Part shown: in pieces, positions 33,581 to 40,720 of the stretch | Layout: every line of letters starts with the position of its first letter | Position numbering within the stretch: position 1 is the first letter of the stretch | Origin: Mollicutes bacterium | Lineage (GTDB): Bacteria > Bacillota_I > Bacilli_A > Izemoplasmatales > Izemoplasmataceae | Reading direction: 5' to 3' | Assembly (NCBI GenBank): GCA_003554025.1 | Contig: PWFC01000083.1 | Span: forward strand, 1-64,000 | DNA length: 64,000 bases | The notes under the pieces: generated by a model | What the model was told of the DNA's origin: nothing | Database searches by the model: none | What the model saw: only the letters and a program-made list of their open reading frames with translations | Made by a program: the position numbers and the translations under genes

Positions 33581-34165
33581 ATGGATAAAGATGCGTTTTA
33601 TCGAAAACTCAAAGCTTGCCGAGAATGCGCTTCTCTTTTCAACCATGAACCCCGTCCGGTGTTTTTGGGTTCTTCTCGAGCCCCGATTATGCAAATCTCG
33701 CAAGCGCCTTCCAAAACCGTCCATGAAACAGGGTATCCTTTCAACGACGCTTCCGGCGAAAAATTGCGCCGTGAATGGTACCGGATTTCCGATGCCGCCT
33801 TTTACAACCCCGAGAACTTCTACATTACCTCCGTCGGCAAGTGTTTTCCTGGAAAAAACAATCGCGGGGGCGACAAGAAACCTCCAAAAATATGCGCTGA
33901 ACTTTGGCTTGAGGGCGAGCTGGATTATGTCGAAAACGCCTTGTATTTGATCGTCGGAAAGGCCGCGACCGACCATTTCTTCCCGAGACTTTCTTTTGTC
34001 GATTTGGTGATGAACGACCAAACCATTCGCGGGAAGCCGGCGTTTGTGCTTCCGCACCCTTCGCCGCTCAATGTGAAATGGTTCAAAGACCATCCTGAAT
34101 TCTTTGAAAAACGGCTGCCTGTGATTCGCCGGCATATTCATGGCGCTTTGAACAGCAAGTCATAA
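33581..34165 (+). CDS. Uracil-DNA glycosylase superfamily protein (Fe-S type, family 4/5-like)
   Basis: This 194-residue protein has the UDG motif A region MQISQAPSKTVHETGYPFND (residues about 36-55) and motif B LPHPSPLNVKW (near 155-165). Cysteines in ACRECASL (12 and 15), SVGKCFPG and PKICAEL give the four-Cys pattern that holds the 4Fe-4S cluster in family 4/5 enzymes. Motif A departs from the usual GEAPG..E sequence, so base specificity may differ. It presumably removes uracil or a related damaged base from DNA in the cytosol. The start at 33581 follows GAAGGAGGG. Confidence 0.85.
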   Translation: MDKDAFYRKLKACRECASLFNHEPRPVFLGSSRAPIMQISQAPSKTVHETGYPFNDASGEKLRREWYRISDAAFYNPENFYITSVGKCFPGKNNRGGDKKPPKICAELWLEGELDYVENALYLIVGKAATDHFFPRLSFVDLVMNDQTIRGKPAFVLPHPSPLNVKWFKDHPEFFEKRLPVIRRHIHGALNSKS

Positions 34166-34259
34166 TGTTCACAAACTGCACATGTTTCTCATCGGTTTTA
34201 TGAAAATGCATGAAAACCATAAGGTTTTTTGCGACCACTTTACAAAAAAGCCTCCTTGT

Positions 34260-34357
34260 TTATAATAAAAAGTGGGGGGCTAAACATGCGTTGTTCCATT
34301 GCATGGCACGCCAAAAAAAATCTTGTAAAGAAAAAGCCATTTTCCTATGGCTTTTTT
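34260..34357 (+). promoter_or_regulatory. Promoter and structured leader ahead of the DUF975 gene
   Basis: A TATAAT box near 34260 is followed by a leader of about 150 bases before the DUF975 start. It begins with a G-run. A hairpin follows near 34288-34311 (GCGT..CCAT-TGC-ATGG..ACGC), then an A-rich stretch and a terminator-type hairpin at 34331-34357. The layout fits an attenuator, a riboswitch or a separate small RNA. No known class was recognised. Confidence 0.45.
34331..34357 (+). terminator. Intrinsic terminator inside the DUF975 leader
   Basis: AAAAAGCCAT and ATGGCTTTTT form a stem around a six-base loop, followed by T residues, 58 bases before the gene start. Confidence 0.75.
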
Positions 34358-34414
34358 GTTCCCCTTGTCACTCGGTCAATCCCTTGTTCGGGACATATTA
34401 TAAGGAGGTTTTTC

Positions 34415-35206
34415 ATGAACATTCGAGAATTGAAACAAAACGCGAAACAAGAACTGTCGCAAAACAGGGGGAGCGCAGTATTAGCGATCATAATGCCTGT
34501 TTTGGTGTATTTTGTGTTGTATGGAGCGTTTTTCGGCATTGCTTTTGCCGGAATCGCGATGGAACAATTGATTCTCTCATTCATCGGTTTTGCCGCCGTG
34601 TTTGTTATTGTGATTGCTTTTATTCCGGTTACGGTCGGGTATGCGCATTTTTTCCGCCCTTTCGTTGCCGGCGATAAACCACCGGTAAAAGCTGTGGCCA
34701 AGGCTTGGACAGGCGGAAATTTCTGGCGCAACCTCGGACGGATTTTGCAGACGATTTTGTATTTTTACCTTTGGTATTTTCTTATCGCCTTGTTGGCCGG
34801 TATCGTCATGTCGATATTGACGTTTATCGGAATGCAAGCAGGGTTTGTTACAGGCGACGATTTCTTAGAAATGATGCTCTCGCTACTAGCTGTCAATGTG
34901 GTTATTGGCGTCGTCGCTTTGATTTTCGTCTTGTTCAAAGCTCTTTCTTATGCAATGGTGCCCTTTGTTCTTTCCGATGAAGAGTTCGATCAACATTACT
35001 TTGCGCCGGTCGAGTTGAGCCGTTTGATGATGAAAGGCAACAAGCGGAAACTCCTGCTCACTCTTCTTTCTTTCATCGGTTGGATGATTCTTGGTGTGTT
35101 GACGCTGCATATCTTGACCATTCTTCATGTAGGGCCATATATTTGGGGCACATTGGCCGGTTTCTACGAAGAGGCCAAAAAGAATTTGCCCGAAGAACAC
35201 AAGTAA
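34415..35206 (+). CDS. DUF975 family membrane protein
   Basis: This 263-residue polytopic protein begins MNIRELKQNAKQELSQNRGSAVLA, the hallmark DUF975 N-terminus. It has about five or six hydrophobic segments and a VTVGYAHFFRPFV segment, also typical. The function of the family is unknown. The start at 34415 has AAGGAGG. The open frame continues 62 codons upstream but would run through the terminator hairpin of the leader. A hairpin terminator follows the stop. Confidence 0.88.
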   Translation: MNIRELKQNAKQELSQNRGSAVLAIIMPVLVYFVLYGAFFGIAFAGIAMEQLILSFIGFAAVFVIVIAFIPVTVGYAHFFRPFVAGDKPPVKAVAKAWTGGNFWRNLGRILQTILYFYLWYFLIALLAGIVMSILTFIGMQAGFVTGDDFLEMMLSLLAVNVVIGVVALIFVLFKALSYAMVPFVLSDEEFDQHYFAPVELSRLMMKGNKRKLLLTLLSFIGWMILGVLTLHILTILHVGPYIWGTLAGFYEEAKKNLPEEHK

Positions 35207-35236
35207 GCATAAACAACCGCATCCATTGATCGAGTA

Positions 35237-35267
35237 AAAGCGCCGGTCTTTACGCCGGCGCTTTCTT
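35237..35267 (+). terminator. GC hairpin after DUF975 gene
   Basis: AAAGCGCCGG pairs with CCGGCGCTTT. The T-run that follows is short. Confidence 0.65.
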
Positions 35268-35431
35268 CCGATGAATTGGCGAACTCAAGAGGCCGCAATT
35301 TCGGCCCATCTTGCGAATAGGTTCTACTTGGTTCATGCTTGCGCAAGGTGGGTGTTTGTAATGTTTGCCACAAAGAGGGGATTGTGTTAGACTGAAATGG
35401 ATTTTATCCTTTCTGAAAATAGGTGGGTACT

Positions 35432-35758
35432 ATGCGCAAGACCATGAAAGAACGCTTCGCGATGCATTCGTTATTTTTCTTGGTTGTGATGATTGTCGGC
35501 ATCAATATGTTGGTGTTTTTGTTTATCGCGTTGGCGGAGGCGTTGCTTACGGGGTATGTCGTCCCCGGTCTTGTTTTGCTGGGCGCCATTCTTTTAGGAT
35601 TTTTTGCCCCTTTGGTGTATTTAAAGCGTTTGAATCCGAAAAAGCGATTGAAAGCGATTATGAAAAGCGACGAGTTTTTGATGGTGTTCTCCTTGATTTT
35701 CATCACTATCGGTTCTATTGTGGCCGCGGGCGCCATTTGGTATTTTTTCTATTCATGA
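35432..35758 (+). CDS. Hypothetical small membrane protein
   Basis: This 108-residue protein has three hydrophobic segments (about 12-36, 40-60 and 82-106) separated by a basic loop (KRLNPKKRLKAIMKSDEF). No family was recognised. An AGGTGGG ribosome site lies six bases upstream of the ATG at 35432; a GTG three codons earlier is the alternative. A bidirectional terminator separates it from the leftward gene behind it. Confidence 0.72.
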   Translation: MRKTMKERFAMHSLFFLVVMIVGINMLVFLFIALAEALLTGYVVPGLVLLGAILLGFFAPLVYLKRLNPKKRLKAIMKSDEFLMVFSLIFITIGSIVAAGAIWYFFYS

Positions 35759-35788
35759 TCCAAGTAAAATCGGTGTTTCTTAAAAAAA

Positions 35789-35834
35789 CCTATACCCGTA
35801 AGCGACATGCATGCTTTGGGTATAGGCTTTTTTT
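35789..35834. terminator. Bidirectional intrinsic terminator
   Basis: CCTATACCC/GGGTATAGG has an A-run on the left and a T-run on the right, between convergent genes. Confidence 0.88.
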
Positions 35835-35854
35835 ATGGTTGTTAAACGCGAATG

Positions 35855-36463
35855 TCAAGGTTCTTTGACAATCAACAATACACCTCTTAATAGCAAATAA
35901 AGCGCTACAATCAATGTGCCCGCTTGGTCGATGATGTAGCTTGTTTGCGAAGCTTCAAAAAGCATCACCGAAGCCAAGGCGACGACGACGTTAACATCCA
36001 CAAACGTTTTCGCTTGATAGAGCTTGCCTTGGGTATCCATGACGGCGTGTGGCGAATCTTTTTGAAACAAGGTGTAACGAATAAAAAAATAGCCGTTGAA
36101 AAAGACTCCGAGTCCCGCTACGGCGAGCCCCAAACGAACATCGCCCGAAGGAATGGAAGGGTTGAAGATTCCTCTTGTGAAAAGAAGCAGAAGGAAAACG
36201 CCGCTAAAGATGAGGACGGACCCCGAGAAAAAATAGAGTTGTCGACCGAGACGGATCTTTTTTTGTTCGTTGGTGTTGTTTTTCAATACTTGGTAAATCC
36301 AAAGCGCCAAAATCAAAACGCCGAGTTCGACGGTTCTCCGCAAGAAATCGGCAAACTGTGTCGTGGCGGTGTTCAAAAACAAAGCGTATCCGGTCACAAA
36401 CGGTCCGAACGAACTAAAAACAATGGAAAGAATCAACGTGCGCGTTCGCTTGTCTTTTGTCAA
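35855..36463 (-). CDS. CDF-like cation transporter membrane domain protein
   Basis: This 202-residue protein has five or six hydrophobic segments. Several pieces recall the membrane half of cation diffusion facilitators: an RRTVELGVLILALWIY helix, FNGYFFIRYTLFQKDSPHAVMDTQGKLYQAKTFVD and a C-terminal SYIIDQAGTLIVALYLLLRG. The cytoplasmic CDF domain is absent, and the paired HxxxD metal ligands are not clear, so metal transport is uncertain. It starts with TTG one base after the stop of the upstream lipid-kinase-like gene, preceded by GGAGTGA, so translation is probably coupled. Confidence 0.65.
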   Translation of the reverse strand: MTKDKRTRTLILSIVFSSFGPFVTGYALFLNTATTQFADFLRRTVELGVLILALWIYQVLKNNTNEQKKIRLGRQLYFFSGSVLIFSGVFLLLLFTRGIFNPSIPSGDVRLGLAVAGLGVFFNGYFFIRYTLFQKDSPHAVMDTQGKLYQAKTFVDVNVVVALASVMLFEASQTSYIIDQAGTLIVALYLLLRGVLLIVKEP

Positions 36464-36464
36464 T

Positions 36465-37196
36465 TCACATCACTCCAATGCCGATAAATAGCCAAGTCAT
36501 AAGATATAGCGTGATTGCTGCAGAAAGGGGAAGGACAAGTGTGTCCCAGCCGTTTTTCGCAAAAGCTTCGGCAAATGTAGCCACTGATGAAACCATTGCG
36601 GCGATGACTATCGCAACCCACCATAGGTACCCGCCATAGAACCAAAGCATCAAGAAAGCAACGATGAAGACGCCAATATCCATCGCAACGCTTCCTGTCC
36701 AGGTTTTCTTGTTATCGGTACCCGGCCAAGACAGTTTTTTGTTTCCAAAACGTTTGCCAATAAGGGCCGCCAGCGCGTCGCCAACGCCCCAGCACATGAC
36801 GGAGATGACCACTATCGCGTTTGAAGAATATGGCAATACATGCCCGAAGAACGTGATCAAAATCGCGAAACTCAACAAAGCCAAGATTGCCGAATACTTT
36901 ATTTCTCCGCCTTTGCGCTTCCTGTCCACTAGCAAGCGTCTATAATACGGAGTATGTTCAAACCCCCATACGGCAACAAAAATGACCGCCATAAACCCAA
37001 TCAGAACGAGGACCGACACCCACCAAGAATCAAAGAGATACAAAAACAAAAAGATGGAAAACGCATACCCTAGGTGTTGTGTTTTCCGAACGATTTCTTT
37101 GGGGGCGCGCACGACCAATTTCAAAAAGACGGACAGTCCGAGTAGAACAACCGCAAAATAGAGCACCGTCCATAGAACTCCAAAAAGTATGTCCAT
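36465..37196 (-). CDS. Polyprenol/dolichol kinase-like CTP-transferase
   Basis: This 243-residue polytopic protein has the CTP-dependent lipid kinase / phosphatidate cytidylyltransferase-like motif CWGVGDALAALIGKRFGNKKL (near residues 135-155) followed by NKKTWTGSVAM (near 163-173). An early KTQHLGYAF matches the R-K-x-x-H segment of SEC59/VTE5 (dolichol/phytol kinase) proteins. It probably phosphorylates a prenol or modifies lipid intermediates in the membrane. It is first of a two-gene leftward unit. Confidence 0.82.
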   Translation of the reverse strand: MDILFGVLWTVLYFAVVLLGLSVFLKLVVRAPKEIVRKTQHLGYAFSIFLFLYLFDSWWVSVLVLIGFMAVIFVAVWGFEHTPYYRRLLVDRKRKGGEIKYSAILALLSFAILITFFGHVLPYSSNAIVVISVMCWGVGDALAALIGKRFGNKKLSWPGTDNKKTWTGSVAMDIGVFIVAFLMLWFYGGYLWWVAIVIAAMVSSVATFAEAFAKNGWDTLVLPLSAAITLYLMTWLFIGIGVM

Positions 37197-37274
37197 ACAA
37201 CCCCGCCTCTCTTGCTTGTATTATACCAAAGTTTTGCGCAAAGCGTACCTTTTCGCTAACAATATCGTATAGAC

Positions 37275-37312
37275 AAAAAAACATCTTACCGGCTGGATGG
37301 CCGGTAAGATGT
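37275..37312 (-). terminator. Intrinsic terminator of the RDD gene remnant
   Basis: A 13-bp stem (ACATCTTACCGGC/GCCGGTAAGATGT) has an A-run on its left, which is a U-run on the minus strand. Confidence 0.88.
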
Positions 37313-37326
37313 TTTGTGGTCATGGC

Positions 37327-37900
37327 TTATTGTTTTTTCTCTTTTTCCAAGGGAATGACTTCGGGAACGACATACGTCCTTGCCAAAATGTCATGCAGGC
37401 CTTGGGCGTTTCTTTGACCGAGAACCATGATGAACGTCACAAGAAGAACAAGTGAAAAGATGGTATCGATTGTTCTGCTCAAAGTTCCGAAGGCGTCCGT
37501 CGCGATGAGTACCGGTATCAACAAAAACGTTATGTACCATCTATCTATAAACGATGATAGCCCTCAAGAAGTGAATGTGTAGTGGCGGGTTTTCGTTTTT
37601 CTCATCGATGACTCGGATACGAAGCAATTTTTTAGCGGGGGTTTGACCGTTTGCCATTGCCGGCAGCAGACCGTAATACAAAATACCGACAACGAGGTTC
37701 AGGACAATCAAAAACGCGCCTATAATAGCGCTCTCAGGATCCGGTACAAACAAAACGTTCCAATTAGCTCTCAAATCCGCCATTGCAAACGCAGACAAGA
37801 CAACTAACACTGCGACGATAACCGAGTAGAGCACCACATCAATCAAAGCAGCGATGACTCGTTGGACTTTGACGGTCCCTGCATAGGTTTCTCCATACAT
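37327..37900 (-). pseudogene. RDD-family membrane protein, frameshifted by a 4-base duplication
   Basis: The first part (37900 to 37541, 119 codons) starts after AAGGAGGG and encodes an RDD-type N-terminus (VKVQRVIAALIDVVLYS) and the NGQTPAKKLLRIRVID segment. It stops right after HFLRAIIVYR. The next frame (37524 down to 37327) continues with PVLIATDAFG and ends QGLHDILARTYVV, the expected RDD C-terminus. The break contains CTATCTAT on the plus strand at 37541-37548. Removing one CTAT restores an uninterrupted frame of 189 residues reading VYR-WYITFLLIPV across the join. Either a true null/phase-variable state or a sequence error. Confidence 0.88.
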
Positions 37901-38134
37901 AGTATATACCCTCCTTTTACGCGATATTATAAACGAATTTCGCTAAGTAAGCAATACGTCATATCGAAGAGGAACGTTTACATTATGTGCATGCAAAACT
38001 GAACATCCCCTCATAATCACACCATGTGTCGCAAAACACCCAAACGACAGTTAGCGTCTTTCCATTTTCAAGCAAATATGGTATTTTAACATTGAAGCCA
38101 TCATAAGAAAATATATGTTTGAAGGGGTGTTGCC

Positions 38135-39047
38135 ATGAATGTACGTGAAATTCTTTGAAGAAACGGTAGAATCATAAAAAACGCAATTGTGTATATTACG
38201 GACCATCCCAAAACCATTGTGCCTTTTGTTGTCAATTTTTTGTTGGAAGTGGGAGGTCTCGTCGCTCTCATATTGTATGCGAACAGCGTCATGCCCATCA
38301 CAAATCTGGAATTTTTGCTATTTGCTTATGTGGGCTTGGTATGGGTTTCCCTTACGTCCGCTTTGGCTTCGCTAGTTCTGCTTCGTTTGATGGAACAAGC
38401 CGAAAACGATGAACCCATGCGTTTGATGCGGGCTTTTTGGTTGGCGCTTAAAAGCGACTTTCTTAAGTCATTCCCTGTCGTTTTGGTTTGGTCCGCCTTG
38501 CAATTAGTAATTTACGTCATGGTCTTTCTCATCAATCGGAACCGCCGAAACCGAAGTAGAAGCCCCTCCTCTCATCACGGCATGCCTTATAGGCGAAGAA
38601 GAGGTGCGTTTGGGGGGAAAGTTCTTGCTGCAAACGCTTAGATTGACGTTCATGTCGGTAATGGTGGCCATTTCTCGAGATCGAACAGGACCCATCGCAT
38701 CGACCCGTACCGGCGTCGCCTTCTTTTTTGATCATTTGGGCAAGTTCATGACCAAAGTGTTCGTTCTCTTTGTGTCTTCTATCATCATGCTGCTGCCCGC
38801 GATATTAATCCTTTACATTGGCGAACAACTTGGTATTACGTTGTTTGCAATGATCTTCGTTGCGGTTTTGTTTGCCATGACTTGGGTATTTTCGGCTTTG
38901 GTGGAAAACATGTATGTGGCTCAAATTTACCTTTGGGCAAATCGGTGGAATCAAGAACGGGAAAAGGCTTTGAAAAACAATCAAAATGTCACAAAGCTGG
39001 AAGAAAAAGAACGGCCTATCATGCTCAAAAATGTGTTTGAGACGTAA
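38135..39047 (+). pseudogene. Polytopic membrane protein gene with in-frame TGA and a frameshift
   Basis: An ATG at 38135 with AAGGGGTG upstream opens MNVREIL, then TGA (38156-38158), then the same frame continues RNGRIIKNAIVYITDHPKT and about 150 residues of membrane protein to 38641. The C-terminal half (from about 38604 to 39047, with KFMTKVFVLFVSSIIMLLPAILILY) is in the next frame. The switch lies somewhere between 38520 and 38615, near a G6 run at 38611-38616. Both lesions must be repaired to give one protein of about 300 residues with roughly six TM segments. The family was not identified. Confidence 0.75.
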
Positions 39048-39173
39048 AGACGAAGCGAAGCATTGCAGAGCTCAGACATTTGCGCAAGTCTTGACTATAG
39101 GTGGTTTTAATCACGCAAGCCGCTTTTGATGAAACGCATCCGAAGGTAACGGTTTCTTCGGTGGAGGATGTCT

Positions 39174-40091
39174 ATGAAAGTTTTGGATTGGTTGTTGGCC
39201 GGAGATGCGGTCGTTGCAGCCCTCACGCGCCGGCGCTTGTTGGAGATGCCTAGTCAACACAATAACAAAGGCCTCATTGAGAAGTACTTGCGGCGTTTTG
39301 ACGCCGGCACGCATCTTTGGGGCGGGGGTGTTTATACCCCGAAATGGATATCGACGCATTATACCATGATGGAACTTAGAAGCATGGAAATCCATCCCGA
39401 AACGAAGGCTTATCGGGACGCTTTGCGCTTGCTTATGGATAAGCTTTGGCATAGGCGGAGCATCCTCAAGCAACACAAATACCTAGATATGTGCATCGCC
39501 GGGATGTTGTTGAACCTTGCGAGTTATGGAAAAGTTGCGGGCAAGGATTTAAGAGGCCTGGCGGATTATATTTTGCGGTTTCAAATGCCCGATGGCGGCT
39601 GGAACTGCGAGTTTGAAAAGCGACCTGCGCTTGAAAAATCTTCGGTTCATACAACCATTTCCGTGTTGGAGGGCTTGCTTGAGTATGCAAATCGGGGCTA
39701 TCAGTATCGTCGTTATGAAGTGCAAAAAGCCCTTGAAGAGGGATGTGAGGCATTGCTTCGGCGTAGAATCTACATGAAGCAATCCCTAAAGGAGCCCATC
39801 GATGCAAAAATGGCCAAAGCGCACTACCCGCCAAGATGGAGGTACGATTACTTAAGGGCGCTTGAGTTCTTTGCGCACAAAAATCATCCCTATGATGAAC
39901 GAATGGAAGACGCCATTAGCTTGTTGAAGTCTTCTATGCGTAACGGGTATATGTTGCGTGGTGAAAAAATTCCCGGCCGGACACATTTCGCATTGGAAGA
40001 AGGGCGTTATGGACGCTTTAATACGTTGCGGGCCTTGTATGTTTTGAAAATGTATGATTCGCAACATTATCATGAGATTATACGGGAGTAG
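39174..40091 (+). CDS. Prenyltransferase/squalene-cyclase repeat-like protein
   Basis: This 305-residue soluble protein is predicted as an alpha-alpha barrel. FQMPDGGWNCEFE (near residues 138-150) is a QW-like motif of terpenoid cyclases and prenyltransferase beta subunits. SSVHTTISVLEGLLEY and the late FNTLRALYVLK are helical-hairpin repeats. The catalytic DxDD motif of squalene-hopene cyclases is not seen, and the length is half that of such cyclases, so true cyclase activity is unlikely. The start at 39174 follows GGTGGAGG. No terpenoid genes adjoin it, though a prenol-kinase-like gene lies 2 kb away. Confidence 0.72.
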   Translation: MKVLDWLLAGDAVVAALTRRRLLEMPSQHNNKGLIEKYLRRFDAGTHLWGGGVYTPKWISTHYTMMELRSMEIHPETKAYRDALRLLMDKLWHRRSILKQHKYLDMCIAGMLLNLASYGKVAGKDLRGLADYILRFQMPDGGWNCEFEKRPALEKSSVHTTISVLEGLLEYANRGYQYRRYEVQKALEEGCEALLRRRIYMKQSLKEPIDAKMAKAHYPPRWRYDYLRALEFFAHKNHPYDERMEDAISLLKSSMRNGYMLRGEKIPGRTHFALEEGRYGRFNTLRALYVLKMYDSQHYHEIIRE

Positions 40092-40118
40092 AATAGGCAA
40101 ATATCTTTGCATAAAAAA

Positions 40119-40153
40119 CCTCCAAAGCCTGTTTGGTAATTTGGCTTTGGAGG
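40119..40153 (-). terminator. Intrinsic terminator of small lipoprotein gene
   Basis: CCTCCAAAGCC/GGCTTTGGAGG is an 11-bp stem with an A6 run on its left (a U-run on the minus strand). It lies between two convergent genes. Confidence 0.82.
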
Positions 40154-40169
40154 ATTCTTATTGGTTTGT

Positions 40170-40565
40170 TTATTCAATGGTGAAGGTCAACGTTTCTTCT
40201 AAGTCGTCATAAATGTAAAACCTTACTTCATACATGCCGGGTTCCCAGCCGTCGGCGGGTTGTGTGAGTGAGAAATAGAAATCGGTCGATCCTGTTTCCA
40301 AGGTCGCGCTGTCGATATACGTCTCTCCGTCTTCCATGTAATACCATTCGGCAGTGATTTCGGTGTCCGATGGAGCGTTGCTCAAAGTGCCTGTGGCGTA
40401 AACGATTTCTTGTTCGGCATCGAATGTGTCCACATTGTCAACCGGTTGGGCATCGTCTACATCGGTGGTCATTTGCAAATTGTCGAAATTGGCGGTGCTG
40501 CATTGCACTTGGGCCATAATCATGCCGCCTAAAAGCATAATTGCGCTAAGAATACGTCCCATCAT
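40170..40565 (-). CDS. Small secreted lipoprotein, Ig-like
   Basis: This 131-residue protein has a lipoprotein-type signal ending AQVQC (Cys22) and an acidic linker (residues 25-50). A beta-rich domain of about 80 residues follows, with ITAEWYYMEDGETYIDSATL and a final MYEVRFYIYDDLEETLTFTIE. That arrangement recalls Ig/FN3-like lipoprotein domains, but no family is certain. The start follows GGGAGGG. It is single, with a terminator downstream. Confidence 0.72.
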   Translation of the reverse strand: MMGRILSAIMLLGGMIMAQVQCSTANFDNLQMTTDVDDAQPVDNVDTFDAEQEIVYATGTLSNAPSDTEITAEWYYMEDGETYIDSATLETGSTDFYFSLTQPADGWEPGMYEVRFYIYDDLEETLTFTIE

Positions 40566-40720
40566 ATTTTTCCCTCCCATAAGCTTAATCGAACTGCATA
40601 ACAAAAGACGCCACAAAAACGTCTTCTACCCTGAAAATAGCATTTCTCGACCATACTGTCAACATTCAAAACCATGCACAAGGGTTTGGTGAGGGTGTGC
40701 GCATCTAAGGAGTGTCGCTT

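Noticed and set aside
34260-34357. SRP (4.5S), tmRNA, 6S or preQ1-type RNA
   Set aside because: The conserved strings of these RNAs (for example the SRP GGUCAGG..GGAAGGAAGCAGCC loop) are absent.
34229-34414. N-terminal extension of the DUF975 protein
   Set aside because: The 62 extra codons cross a terminator hairpin, and the family N-terminus begins exactly at the ATG with AAGGAGG.
38156-38158. TGA codon as tryptophan or selenocysteine
   Set aside because: TGA ends many intact genes in the window and Trp is coded by TGG. No selenocysteine-type structure was seen, and the same gene also carries a frameshift, so decay or error is simpler.
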